Origin: a virus
IMG/VR virus record: IMGVR_UViG_3300028654_000042
Coordinates: 1-35,606 of that record
Reading direction: 5' to 3' (one strand)
DNA: 35,606 bases
Below, piece after piece: positions 6,812 to 14,031 of this stretch. Both the position numbers and the translations under genes were made by a program. Under the pieces are notes generated by a model that searched no databases, was not told where the DNA came from, and saw only the letters and a program-made list of their open reading frames with translations. The first letter of the stretch is position 1, and each line of letters starts with the position of its first letter.

Positions 6812-7135
6812 TCACGTCGCCACCTGCAATGCCCGACGCAACTGGTTTGCCCGCCTCCAGGTGGCCCGCCGCGCCGCGATGCGCTCCGCTTCCGTGGCGT
6901 AGCCCTGCCAATACTGGCTCGGCGCAAGGTGCTCCGGCTCCTCTCCGGGATAGGTCCCGTCGCAGCGTTTCTCGGCGCGCATGGCCTCCGCGAAGGCGCG
7001 GTTGCAATCGATGCAGGGCGACGTGGGGACCGAGGTGGAGTGCGGGCCGCCGATCCTCGAGGCACGCTCGGCCTGCCACCAGAGCCGATCCGTCTCGGCG
7101 TCCATGCAGGCAGGGTGTTCGGGGCCGAGTCTCAT
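6812..7135 (-). CDS. 107-residue protein with a CxxC pair
   Basis: ATG at 7135 overlaps the helicase-methyltransferase stop (ATGA). The protein has PCIDCNRAF near residue 40 and a further Cys in EKRCDGTYPGEE; the C-terminal half is basic and helical (AERIAARRATWRRANQLRRA). It could be a small zinc-binding DNA-contact protein. Family not recognised. An 84-base gap without a gene separates it from the next gene. Confidence 0.6.
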   Translation of the reverse strand: MRLGPEHPACMDAETDRLWWQAERASRIGGPHSTSVPTSPCIDCNRAFAEAMRAEKRCDGTYPGEEPEHLAPSQYWQGYATEAERIAARRATWRRANQLRRALQVAT

Positions 7136-9327
7136 CCCACCATGTCCAGCCCGAGCGTCAGCACGTTGTCCGCGCGCTCGATGTTCCGGCAAGCCGCCTC
7201 GAAATATGACCGCTTCAGCTCGCAGCCGATCGCCCGGCGACCATGCTGCACCGCGACGTAGCCCGTGGTGCCGATGCCCATGAAGGGGTCGAGCACGAGT
7301 TCGCCGGGGTTAGACCAGAGCCGGACGCATCGCATGACCGTCTCGATCTGCAAGGCCGCGATGTGCCGTTCGTCCCGTTGCTCACGAGCCTCGGCGGCAT
7401 TCAGCGTCGCGGATTCGCGGATGCCGTACCAGATCGGCCGGGCCCACTCGATCCATTCGTCATTGCTGATCTGGTCGCCGAGGATCGGGACGGCGTTCTC
7501 GCCCGGCGCCCGGAAGACGATGATGAAGTCCGCGAACGCCGGCCGGAGCCACGACCGGTCCCGGTCCTTCTGGACGAACAGGAGCCCCTTGGCCTTTGTG
7601 CGGATCGCCTGCGCTTGGGGGTCCTTGTCAATCGTGACCTCGCCGTGGAAGACGAACCCCTGCCCGATGAACGCCCGGATCACGTCGCCTCGGAAGTCAT
7701 TGAGCCCCGTCACTCCGTCGTGAGCTACCGACGTGGCGACCTGCTGGACGTGGACGGCGACGTTGCGGCCCGGCTTCATGACCCGCTTGATCTGCGCGAT
7801 CAGGAAGCCGAAGTGCGTCCAGAACTCATCCGGCCGGTTATTGCCGATGTCCCGCTCGCTCGGCGAGTAGGTGAACAGGCTCATGAACGGCGGCGAGAAG
7901 AGCGTCAGGTCAACGGACTTGTCGGGGACCTCGGCCAGTCGCTCCACGCTGTCCCCGAGCATCATCGTCCAGGCGGGGCGCTTGACGGTCGCCTCGGTGT
8001 ACTCCCATTCATCCGGCTTCCCGTCGAGTTCGCCGCGCTCGAACGCCGCGATATGCTCGATCAACTTCTCCTGCATCCGGGTCGCCTCTTCCTCTTTTCG
8101 CATGACGTTCTCGAATATCTCAGCCTCGGCATCGGACAGGACGATGTGGGCGCGCACGCTCTCCGTCTGCCCGAAACGCCAGCAACGCCGGATGCTCTGG
8201 TAGTACGCCTCCCACGAGTCTGAGAGCCCGACGAATGCCATCTGATGGGCGTTCTGAAGGTTCATGCCGAACCCGGCGATCCGCGGCTTCGTGACAAGCA
8301 CGCGATGCGCGCCGTCTTGGAACGCCTCGATCGCGGTCGCCTTCGCCTCGGGCGTCTGGTTGCCTTCCACGAGGATCGAGCCGGGGATCGCGTCGCGGAG
8401 CGCATAACCCTCGTCATTGAGCCCATGCCAGACGATCCACTGGCCGGGCGTCGCATTGACCAGCGCGGCGGCGTGCTGGACGCGCGGCGTGAGCGTCTTT
8501 CGCCGTACCGCGCTGCGATCCTTGATCCCGCCGAGCCCACCGAAGAAGAGTTGCCCATCGGGCACGTAGTCGGCCGCGATGAACTCCGGCTCAATCACGA
8601 GCTCCGGCAGGATGAACCCGTCATCCTCGTATCCGAGGTCAGACGGGCGGCGGATGCTCATGCCCCAGGACGCGAGCCATCGAAAGAAGGCCTCTTCGGC
8701 GTGGCCCTTCAGCCGCCAGCCGTCCTTGCCGCTGTCGAGTGAGCCGTGGACGAAGAACGCCGACAGCATCTCGTGGTGCGGCATGATCCCGAGGAACTCG
8801 GAATGGTTGCCGATCTCCGCGATGTCATTCGGGGCCGGGGTCGCGGTCGCGCAGAGCCGGTAGGGCGTCTCCGCGAACATCTCCGTGAGCTTCTGGCGTG
8901 TCTTGCCGTCCAGCGACTTGAGGATGCTCGACTCGTCCAGCACGACGCACGGGAATGCGGCGGGATCGAAATGCTCGACCATCTCGTAGTTCGTGATCGA
9001 GAGCGGGCCGTCCACTTCGGACTGGTCGCGGACGTACTTGACCGTGAGACCGATCTTCCGGCCCTCGCGGACCGTCTGCCGTGCCACGGAGAGCGGCGCG
9101 ATGATGAGGGTCGGCTTGCCGATCAGCCGGGCCCATTCGAGCTGCATGAACGTCTTGCCCAACCCCGTGTCCGCGAAGAGCGCGGCGCGGCCCTTGCGAA
9201 CCGCCCACCGCACGAGGTCCCGCTGAAACGGGAACAGGAGCGGGTGTACGTCATCCCGGTGGACTTCCGGGCCGAACGGCGCGACGACGTGTCGCTTCGA
9301 TGCGAGGAACGTGGCGTAGTCGCTCAC
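7132..9327 (-). CDS. Fusion of SNF2/SF2 helicase and DNA methyltransferase
   Basis: 731 residues from a GTG that overlaps the previous stop. The N-terminal half is an SF2 ATPase of SNF2 type: Walker A DTGLGKT (53-59), motif II DESS (131-134, in place of DEAH), motif III TATP (161-164) and motif VI SIRRCWRFGQT (378-388). The C-terminal half is an amino-methyltransferase of the N4-cytosine/N6-adenine kind: catalytic SPPF (478-481) and SAM-binding DPFMGIGTT (680-688), an order typical of beta-class enzymes. One protein could therefore track along phage DNA and methylate it, protecting against host restriction. No nuclease domain is visible. Confidence 0.85.
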   Translation of the reverse strand: MSDYATFLASKRHVVAPFGPEVHRDDVHPLLFPFQRDLVRWAVRKGRAALFADTGLGKTFMQLEWARLIGKPTLIIAPLSVARQTVREGRKIGLTVKYVRDQSEVDGPLSITNYEMVEHFDPAAFPCVVLDESSILKSLDGKTRQKLTEMFAETPYRLCATATPAPNDIAEIGNHSEFLGIMPHHEMLSAFFVHGSLDSGKDGWRLKGHAEEAFFRWLASWGMSIRRPSDLGYEDDGFILPELVIEPEFIAADYVPDGQLFFGGLGGIKDRSAVRRKTLTPRVQHAAALVNATPGQWIVWHGLNDEGYALRDAIPGSILVEGNQTPEAKATAIEAFQDGAHRVLVTKPRIAGFGMNLQNAHQMAFVGLSDSWEAYYQSIRRCWRFGQTESVRAHIVLSDAEAEIFENVMRKEEEATRMQEKLIEHIAAFERGELDGKPDEWEYTEATVKRPAWTMMLGDSVERLAEVPDKSVDLTLFSPPFMSLFTYSPSERDIGNNRPDEFWTHFGFLIAQIKRVMKPGRNVAVHVQQVATSVAHDGVTGLNDFRGDVIRAFIGQGFVFHGEVTIDKDPQAQAIRTKAKGLLFVQKDRDRSWLRPAFADFIIVFRAPGENAVPILGDQISNDEWIEWARPIWYGIRESATLNAAEAREQRDERHIAALQIETVMRCVRLWSNPGELVLDPFMGIGTTGYVAVQHGRRAIGCELKRSYFEAACRNIERADNVLTLGLDMVG

Positions 9328-9542
9328 AGCCCAAGCCCCTGCTGATCGTCGGCCCGGTACGCGATCTCCACCGACCACTTCCGGGAGTTTGACATTGCAT
9401 AGTCGCCCATTTCTTCGGTGGGCCGCACTCTCGTGACGCGCTCCAGCCGTATCCCCGGCTCCGCCGCAGCCCAGTCCCGCGCCATCTGCTCTGCCTCCGT
9501 CGCTGTCTTCGCGGCGAAGGTTAGGGTCAGGAGTTCAGTCAT
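9324..9542 (-). CDS. 72-residue hypothetical protein
   Basis: Coupled by ATGA to the gene before and by GTGA to the helicase-methyltransferase after it. The protein is a short beta-alpha-beta-like chain (MTELLTLTFAAKTATEAEQMARDW ... RKWSVEIAYRAD) with an Ala/Glu-rich helix. A small ferredoxin-like fold is possible. No family recognised. Confidence 0.6.
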   Translation of the reverse strand: MTELLTLTFAAKTATEAEQMARDWAAAEPGIRLERVTRVRPTEEMGDYAMSNSRKWSVEIAYRADDQQGLGL

Positions 9543-9739
9543 AGTCCCAACCACGGCTTGCGAAACGGGTCCAGCAGGGTTCGGAGTTGACCGAGATACA
9601 ACGGCAACTCTGGCCGGTCGTAAACCTCGTTGAGAAGTCGGACGACGGCGGGCGGCAGACGGTTGACGCCGAGATAGCAGCGGGCATAGTCCCATATCTC
9701 GAGCCGAAGACGAGCCTGGACACGGGATCGTCTAGTCAT
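9539..9739 (-). CDS. 66-residue basic hypothetical protein
   Basis: Starts MTRRSRVQARLRLEIWDYARCYLG and overlaps the previous gene by 8 bases. It is helical, rich in Arg and Leu, without Cys pairs or membrane span. Family unknown; its basic start may bind nucleic acid. Confidence 0.6.
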   Translation of the reverse strand: MTRRSRVQARLRLEIWDYARCYLGVNRLPPAVVRLLNEVYDRPELPLYLGQLRTLLDPFRKPWLGL

Positions 9740-10049
9740 CGCCGAGCCTGCGGTCGATTGCGGCGAGGACGGCGGCGCGGCTGACGAGCGCTCCGGCCGG
9801 CCCTAGCCGATCCTCAAACTCGAACGCCATACCCACCACCTCCTCGCGAAGCTCGCGAAGCACGGTGGCGCGGGCCTCCGCAATTTCGCCCTCGACGCCG
9901 ACGCTGGACTCGGCCCATGCCGCGTCAAAGCCCTGCTGGTGTGCCTCGGCTTCGATGGCGTTCAGGGCGTCTCGCTCACCCCATATCTCGCAGTAGCCGA
10001 CGCAATCCACGTGCTCGGTGAACAGCCTCCTCCCGGCCTCGGTGCTCAT
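9732..10049 (-). CDS. 105-residue acidic helical hypothetical protein
   Basis: ATG at 10049 overlaps the previous stop (ATGA). The first 25 residues contain HVDCVGYCEIWGERDAL, a Cys/His cluster; the remainder is a long acidic helix region ending SRAAVLAAIDRRLGDD, the short Ala-Val-Leu-Ala-Ala-Ile ending shared with other early proteins here. No known family. Confidence 0.6.
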   Translation of the reverse strand: MSTEAGRRLFTEHVDCVGYCEIWGERDALNAIEAEAHQQGFDAAWAESSVGVEGEIAEARATVLRELREEVVGMAFEFEDRLGPAGALVSRAAVLAAIDRRLGDD

Positions 10050-10210
10050 CCGTGCCACCGCAGCACCGCTGGCACCACGAACACCGCGACGAACGCCGCG
10101 ATGACCAGGACGGCGAGCATTCGGTCGCGCCGCTCCTGACGCCGGCAGGTGGCGCACCCGCCGCAGTACTGGTAGCGTCGCGCCGGTACGGGATGTGCCT
10201 GGCGGATCAT
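10046..10210 (-). CDS. 54-residue membrane protein with CxxCxxC head
   Basis: ATGA-coupled. N-terminal residues 20-27 are CGGCATCR, then a basic stretch RRQERRDR and one hydrophobic span (MLAVLVIAAFVAVFVVPAVL) running to a short end. A cytoplasmic metal-binding head on a single membrane anchor. Family not recognised; longer upstream starts would run through the preceding gene. Confidence 0.6.
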   Translation of the reverse strand: MIRQAHPVPARRYQYCGGCATCRRQERRDRMLAVLVIAAFVAVFVVPAVLRWHG

Positions 10211-10623
10211 CGCGGCGCCCGCGGCTTCTCGTTGCATCCCCGCTCCGGGCACGCAAGGAAGCTCTCGTAAGGCGCGCCGGTTCGTTTCGAGACGCCCGCC
10301 GGGACCGTCTTCCACGGGACACGGTGAACGGGGCAGAAGGCGGAAGGCCCGGTGAACTGGAACGGCTGCACCGGCGGCAGGGCCACGGTGGAGGACTCCG
10401 CCGGGTTGTACTTTGTCACCAGCGCCGCCTGGGCGGCTAGAAGTTCCGGGGGCGGCGTGGGCAGCGGCGGCTCAGGATAACTTGGCCCGTGGATCAGTTC
10501 ATCCCGCTCCACGAGGATCGCAGAACGCCCCATCCTCCCCAGCGCCATCTGCTCCAGCGCCGTGGCGATGCGCTCCAGCACTTCGATCTGATGCTGGACG
10601 GGATCGTAAGGTGTCGAACTCAC
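10207..10623 (-). CDS. 138-residue protein with coiled-coil start and zinc-like end
   Basis: GTG at 10623 overlaps the nuclease stop (GTGA). Residues about 8-30 form a short amphipathic helix (HQIEVLERIATALEQMALG), then a Pro-rich linker (PPLPTPPPELL), and a C-terminal CPVHRVPWK...CPERGC segment that looks like a four-ligand metal site. Directly downstream of a RecB-like nuclease, so a recombination partner or single-strand-DNA handling role is conceivable but not shown. Confidence 0.6.
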   Translation of the reverse strand: MSSTPYDPVQHQIEVLERIATALEQMALGRMGRSAILVERDELIHGPSYPEPPLPTPPPELLAAQAALVTKYNPAESSTVALPPVQPFQFTGPSAFCPVHRVPWKTVPAGVSKRTGAPYESFLACPERGCNEKPRAPR

Positions 10624-11405
10624 TTGATTGCCCTCCCGAGCGGTGAACCCATGATTGCCTTGGCCTCCGTCTCGCGCCATTCGTAGAGCGCGCGGGCCTG
10701 GAGGAAGGCGTCGAAGGTGCGCGGCCCCACGTTGAACGGGACCACCTCATACCCCTCCGGACGCAGGTGCAGCACGCCGTAGGCCGTGATCTTCGGCACG
10801 GTGTAGCGGGCCGTCTCCCCGGGCTTGCCGATGAACTCCGCGCCAGCGTAGGCGGCGAGCTGCAGCGAGGTCTCGGCATAGACGCCGGTCCCGGTTTTCA
10901 CGTCAAGCATCCAGGTGTCGCCGGCCATCTCCACGATGGCGTCCAGCGTCCCGGCGTAGCGGTGCGTCAGGCTGGCGACCATCTCCTCGGCCGCGAGGTA
11001 GCGCGGCTGCCACTCGTCGAGGAACCGCTGGAACGCCGCGAGGAACGGGCGCTCCTCGTCCGTCGGCGTCACGGGGATGCCCTTGGCGGTGGACTCCGCG
11101 AGCGCGTGGACCCGCGTGCCGATGTCGGCGGCGGTGTCCCGCTGATAGTCGGGGATGGCCTTCAGCCAGTTGACGGCGGCGGCGTCGCCGCCCGCCTGGC
11201 GCATCGCGGCGAGCATGTCGAGGTTGCGGACGGCGCACGCCGCCGTCTCGCGCTTCGCCCAGCCCACGAGGGCGCCGGACTTGTCCACGATGTTGAGGAT
11301 GCTGGTGACGCTCGGGAGCGGCCCGCTATCGAAGGTCTCCGTGCGCCAGGTGTAGATGTGCTTGGGCGTGCGGGTCAGGCCGAGCACGGGCGGGCTAGCG
11401 GTCAT
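10620..11405 (-). CDS. RecB/Cas4-like PD-(D/E)xK nuclease
   Basis: 261 residues from ATG 11405. Motifs in order: GTRVH (96-100), a helix with EEMV (140-143), GTLD with the metal-binding D155, LDVKTG with D168 and K170 as the D-x-K core, and QLAAY (182-186). This is the RecB-nuclease arrangement found in phage exonucleases and AddB/Cas4 relatives. No Cys cluster for an iron-sulfur centre is evident, which argues for a phage recombination or processing exonuclease rather than Cas4. It starts the nucleic-acid block of this operon. Confidence 0.8.
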   Translation of the reverse strand: MTASPPVLGLTRTPKHIYTWRTETFDSGPLPSVTSILNIVDKSGALVGWAKRETAACAVRNLDMLAAMRQAGGDAAAVNWLKAIPDYQRDTAADIGTRVHALAESTAKGIPVTPTDEERPFLAAFQRFLDEWQPRYLAAEEMVASLTHRYAGTLDAIVEMAGDTWMLDVKTGTGVYAETSLQLAAYAGAEFIGKPGETARYTVPKITAYGVLHLRPEGYEVVPFNVGPRTFDAFLQARALYEWRETEAKAIMGSPLGRAIK

Positions 11406-11571
11406 GGCGATACGCCAAGTACATGGGCACGAACACGATGCTTGAGCCGATTGTCGCTCCGGCGTAGGTGGCAAGAGCCCAGAGCGGACCCCATGCCCAG
11501 ATCCCCACGATGGTCAGGACGACGAGGACGATGATCGCGGGCCAGAAGGCTCGCAGAAACTCACCGGTCAT
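11395..11571 (-). CDS. 58-residue protein with two membrane spans
   Basis: Starts MTGEFLRAFW at an ATGA overlap. Two hydrophobic segments are seen (WPAIIVLVVLTIVGIWAWG and ATYAGATIGSSIVFVPMYL) with a short polar end AYRHDR. It overlaps the nuclease start by 11 bases. Small two-span proteins in early operons often affect the host membrane; no family recognised. Confidence 0.65.
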   Translation of the reverse strand: MTGEFLRAFWPAIIVLVVLTIVGIWAWGPLWALATYAGATIGSSIVFVPMYLAYRHDR

Positions 11572-11906
11572 CGGTCGCCCGCCAGTGCCCGCAACTCCAG
11601 CTCGTCAATCTTCGGGGAGTAGCGCGGCAGCTCCTCGGGCCGATGCGGGACGGCGTTGGCGAAGACGCGGGTCAGCCATTCCTCGCTGTGCGTCTCGCAC
11701 CGCGTCCAGCCGGGTTGCGGGTGCCGCTCGCAGCCCTTCTCGGGACAGCGGCGTTGGGTGCTTTCGTGGACGATCTCAGGGAACACTTCAGACCGGGGAT
11801 AGCCTCCGCCGTCGCGGTGGACCATGTGATGCGCGCGATCGTCTGGCGTGTCCCAGCCCGACCACTGGAAGTTGCACCCAACGATGGTGCACGTCATGTC
11901 GTCCAT
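11568..11906 (-). CDS. 112-residue Cys/His-rich zinc-binding hypothetical protein
   Basis: The chain has CTIVGC near the start with HHMVH shortly after, and then CPEKGC, a later H, C and H (RHPQPGWTRCETHSEEW). This is two probable zinc knuckles. The C-terminal 40 residues are helical. Such proteins in phages may bind DNA or host factors; I cannot name the family. Start MDDMTC at 11906; the second Met is an alternative. Confidence 0.65.
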   Translation of the reverse strand: MDDMTCTIVGCNFQWSGWDTPDDRAHHMVHRDGGGYPRSEVFPEIVHESTQRRCPEKGCERHPQPGWTRCETHSEEWLTRVFANAVPHRPEELPRYSPKIDELELRALAGDR

Positions 11907-11945
11907 TGCGCGAACCTTCCTGCGGCGATGCCCCGCCGCGGGGTT

Positions 11946-12074
11946 CTAGCGGCCCCGGATTGCCCGGTAGTACCGCTCGCGGAGCCACATGGCCCCAAGG
12001 TAGTCGCCGATCTCGATGGCGCGGCGAAGTTGTCGGCGCAGCGTGTCGATCTGGCGCTCTGTCATTTCGGCCAT
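11946..12074 (-). CDS. 42-residue basic helical protein
   Basis: Reads MAEMTERQIDTLRRQLRR and continues as one long amphipathic helix with many Arg to a TAG at 11946. It overlaps the previous small membrane-protein gene by 13 bases. There is no strong ribosome site, so translational coupling is assumed; the ATG three codons later is an alternative start. Confidence 0.5.
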   Translation of the reverse strand: MAEMTERQIDTLRRQLRRAIEIGDYLGAMWLRERYYRAIRGR

Positions 12075-12178
12075 CGATGCGTGCTCTTCGGAGTGCGCCA
12101 CGACAACAGGCTGGACAGCCCAGCCGCCGCGAGGAACGCCACGATGACGGCGATGCCCAAGAGAACGGGATCAGTCAC
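12062..12178 (-). CDS. 38-residue single-span membrane peptide
   Basis: GTG start at 12178 overlaps the repressor stop by 8 bases. The peptide (MTDPVLLGIAVIVAFLAAAGL...) has one hydrophobic span at residues 5-25 and a basic end (RTPKSTHRWPK). Being translated together with the repressor it may belong to an exclusion or superinfection function, but that is speculation from position. Confidence 0.5.
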   Translation of the reverse strand: MTDPVLLGIAVIVAFLAAAGLSSLLSWRTPKSTHRWPK

Positions 12179-12374
12179 TGGCGTTCTCCTTCCCGAGATA
12201 GAAGGCCCGGAGGTCCTGAGCCTGCGAGCGCGTCGGCGTCACCCCGCGTTCGATCAGGCTCAGGTGCCCCCGTTTCCAGCCGAGGCGAGCCTCGACCTGG
12301 CGCTGAGAAAGGCCCGTGGTGCCGCGCAGGGCGAGCCACGGGTTGGTAGTCGGCTGCTGCTCTGTTCGGTCCAT
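12171..12374 (-). CDS. Cro/CI-type (XRE) helix-turn-helix repressor
   Basis: 67 residues from ATG 12374. Residues about 20-50 are a clear XRE helix-turn-helix (GLSQRQVEARLGWKRGHLSLIERG). No protease or dimerisation domain follows, so it is a Cro-size protein. The promoter elements end 6 bases before this ATG, so the mRNA is probably leaderless, as for lambda CI from PRM. A palindrome in the promoter spacer may be its own operator, giving autoregulation. A TTG start at 12410 is rejected because it is the -35 element itself. Confidence 0.8.
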   Translation of the reverse strand: MDRTEQQPTTNPWLALRGTTGLSQRQVEARLGWKRGHLSLIERGVTPTRSQAQDLRAFYLGKENASD

Positions 12375-12380
12375 GTGGGC

Positions 12381-12410
12381 ACTGTAGCGCCCGCGTAGCG
12401 GGGTTGTCAA
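12381..12410 (-). promoter_or_regulatory. Promoter of the early block with palindromic operator
   Basis: On the minus strand TTGACA (12410-12405), 18-base spacer, then TACAGT (12386-12381). Six bases later is the repressor ATG. The spacer contains CCCGC-GTA-GCGGG on the plus strand (12390-12402), a 5-bp inverted repeat. The layout, -35 then palindrome then -10, is the same as at the 2.3-kb promoter although the operator sequence differs. Confidence 0.75.
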
Positions 12411-12424
12411 GTAGGACTTCTGGC

Positions 12425-12464
12425 GGACAAAGAGAAGCCGCCCCGCCCCGAAGGGCAGGGCGGC
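12425..12464 (-). terminator. Strong intrinsic terminator ending the tail operon
   Basis: On the minus strand a 12-bp GC-rich stem (one G-T pair) with a UUCG tetraloop (plus-strand arms 12437-12448 and 12453-12464) is followed by TTCTCTTTGT. It lies 12 bases after the stop of the last fibre-cluster gene and just before the early-block promoter, so it separates late from early transcription. Confidence 0.85.
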
Positions 12465-12475
12465 CAGTCAGCGCG

Positions 12476-12763
12476 CTACTTGGCGACCGGCGCCCCGAGG
12501 GTCCAGTCGAAAGGGGCTGCCGTCACCACGATGTCATGGGTGATTGCCACCCCATCGAAGACGATATCGAACGTCGAGGTTCCGGGCGCCACGCCGACGA
12601 CCTCGAGGTTGCCCGCGCCATCGTCCTGCATGATCGCCGCGCCCTTGTCGAACGGCGGCAGATCGCCCGCCCCGCCGGCACCTGTGATTGACGCGGTGAG
12701 GATCTGACCCCCGTTCCCATCGAGCACGGGCGCCTTCTGGCTGGAGTCGAGTGTGTATCCCAT
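12476..12763 (-). CDS. Ig-like (BIG2-type) small virion protein
   Basis: ATG at 12763 has an excellent AGGAGGG site 7 bases upstream. The 95-residue protein contains DDGAGNLEVVGVAPGTSTF and a closing DGVAITHDIVVTAAP, the pattern of a single bacterial Ig-like 2 domain, which decorates many phage tails and capsids. It is the final gene of the late operon, behind the fibre genes. It may be a fibre-tip or decoration protein; start and coding nature are firm. Confidence 0.65.
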   Translation of the reverse strand: MGYTLDSSQKAPVLDGNGGQILTASITGAGGAGDLPPFDKGAAIMQDDGAGNLEVVGVAPGTSTFDIVFDGVAITHDIVVTAAPFDWTLGAPVAK

Positions 12764-12774
12764 CGTGATCCCTC

Positions 12775-13491
12775 CTAGACCTTCGCGACCCCGTAGACCC
12801 GGATCGTACCCGACGCGATGTCGCCGCTGCTGAACAGGAACCGCAGCGCGTTGACTGCCGCCGTTTGGAGGTAGCGCCCGCCAATGAATGCGGTCACCCA
12901 CGCCGATCCGTAATACAGCGACACGTTGCCGAACAGGTATTTGTAGATCGCCGATCCTGGCGCAATCAGGCGGAATGATCCATGCACCCCCCCATTGTTC
13001 GCGTCGTTCTGTACGTGGTCAGTCGTATTTGCTGACACCGTGATCCCACTGGCCGACGTTGAACCACTAGACGAACTCCCCGACGTGTTGGACCGCATCG
13101 CCTCCCACGAGTAGTGTCCGGAAGTTGTGTCCCATGTCGATCCACCATCCGTCGAGACCTCCATGACGAGATCCACCGTATTGGTGACCGGCAGAACATT
13201 CAGAACTTCGATCATGTAATCGTCATATGTGCTTGAGATTGCCGTCGTGAAGTCGAGCGTTGCGGAGGTTGACGCCGTGTGCTGCTCGAGGAGAACAAGC
13301 GCGCCGCCGCCACCACCCCCACCGCCCGCAACGGCGCCCCACGCTGTCCACGTCGAAACGCCGTCCGACTGGTACGTCTGCCCCGTGTCCGTCTCGGCGT
13401 AGAGCGTCCCGCTCGCGACCGCGCTGGCTGCCGGACGAGAAGAATGGACCCCGGAGAGGAGCACGCCGGGGAGGGTGTAGGTACCTGCCAT
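12775..13491 (-). CDS. Tail fibre / receptor-binding candidate with polyglycine hinge
   Basis: 238 residues. Residues about 1-50 (SRPAASAVASGTLYAETDTGQTYQSDG) match the short phage tail-fibre repeat in which a 'virtual chain' strand ends in a Trp-containing turn; then eight consecutive Gly (about 57-64) make a hinge; the remainder is a C-terminal beta-sandwich-like domain of about 170 residues (STSATLDFTTAISSTYDDY ... IRVYGVAKV), plausibly the receptor-binding head. Follows the repeat-containing fibre protein. Confidence 0.65.
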   Translation of the reverse strand: MAGTYTLPGVLLSGVHSSRPAASAVASGTLYAETDTGQTYQSDGVSTWTAWGAVAGGGGGGGGALVLLEQHTASTSATLDFTTAISSTYDDYMIEVLNVLPVTNTVDLVMEVSTDGGSTWDTTSGHYSWEAMRSNTSGSSSSGSTSASGITVSANTTDHVQNDANNGGVHGSFRLIAPGSAIYKYLFGNVSLYYGSAWVTAFIGGRYLQTAAVNALRFLFSSGDIASGTIRVYGVAKV

Positions 13492-13500
13492 CGTCGTCTC

Positions 13501-14031
13501 CTAGCTCGTCATGATTGCGTTGCCGTAGCCATCCACGACGACATCCCAATGGGTTCCGTCGAGGTCGGCGACCATGAGCGGGCGCCACACCGTTCCGGCC
13601 GCCGGCGCCTGCCACGTCGCCGCGCTGGAGCTCGTGGCGGTCGGGACATAGCCAACGGCCGGCGTCCCCGTGACGGCCACACCGTTGATCTTGGCGACGG
13701 TCGGCCCAGGATACGTCCCCGACAGGTCGCCGCTCGCCGATCCTGTCGGCGCGCTGCTCGGCGTCGTGAAGTGCCCCGCGCCGTTGAGGAACGTCGTCGT
13801 GGTGCCAGGTGGCGTATCGACGGCCACGCCGTGGATGGCTACAACGGACGGGCCGGGATAGCTCCCGCCGAGATCACCGCTGGCGGGTCCGCTCGGCGCG
13901 CCCCCGCCCCCACCGCCACCGCCTCCCCCGCTCCCGCTGTTGCCGGTGTCGGCCGCGACGCCGCCGCCCTGAGAGAGCGACGTGTTCCCGAGGTTCCACG
14001 GATAGTTGGCGTCAAAGTGCGTGATCTTCAC
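13501..14031 (-). CDS. Tail fibre protein with two GDLxGxYPGPxV repeats
   Basis: 176 residues, ATGA-coupled to the tail-tip gene. It has a 10-Gly run (about residues 35-44), then two copies of the phage fibre repeat: [20 protein letters not shown] and [20 protein letters not shown], each followed by an FLNGAGHFT or VPTATSS turn. This repeat is characteristic of phage tail fibres that form trimeric beta shafts. A shaft-like connector between tail tip and the next fibre gene is the natural reading. Confidence 0.75.
   Translation of the reverse strand: MKITHFDANYPWNLGNTSLSQGGGVAADTGNSGSGGGGGGGGGGAPSGPASGDLGGSYPGPSVVAIHGVAVDTPPGTTTTFLNGAGHFTTPSSAPTGSASGDLSGTYPGPTVAKINGVAVTGTPAVGYVPTATSSSAATWQAPAAGTVWRPLMVADLDGTHWDVVVDGYGNAIMTS

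Noticed and set aside
12375-12410. TTG start at 12410 for the repressor
   Set aside because: The TTG is part of the -35 element, so it would not be in the transcript.
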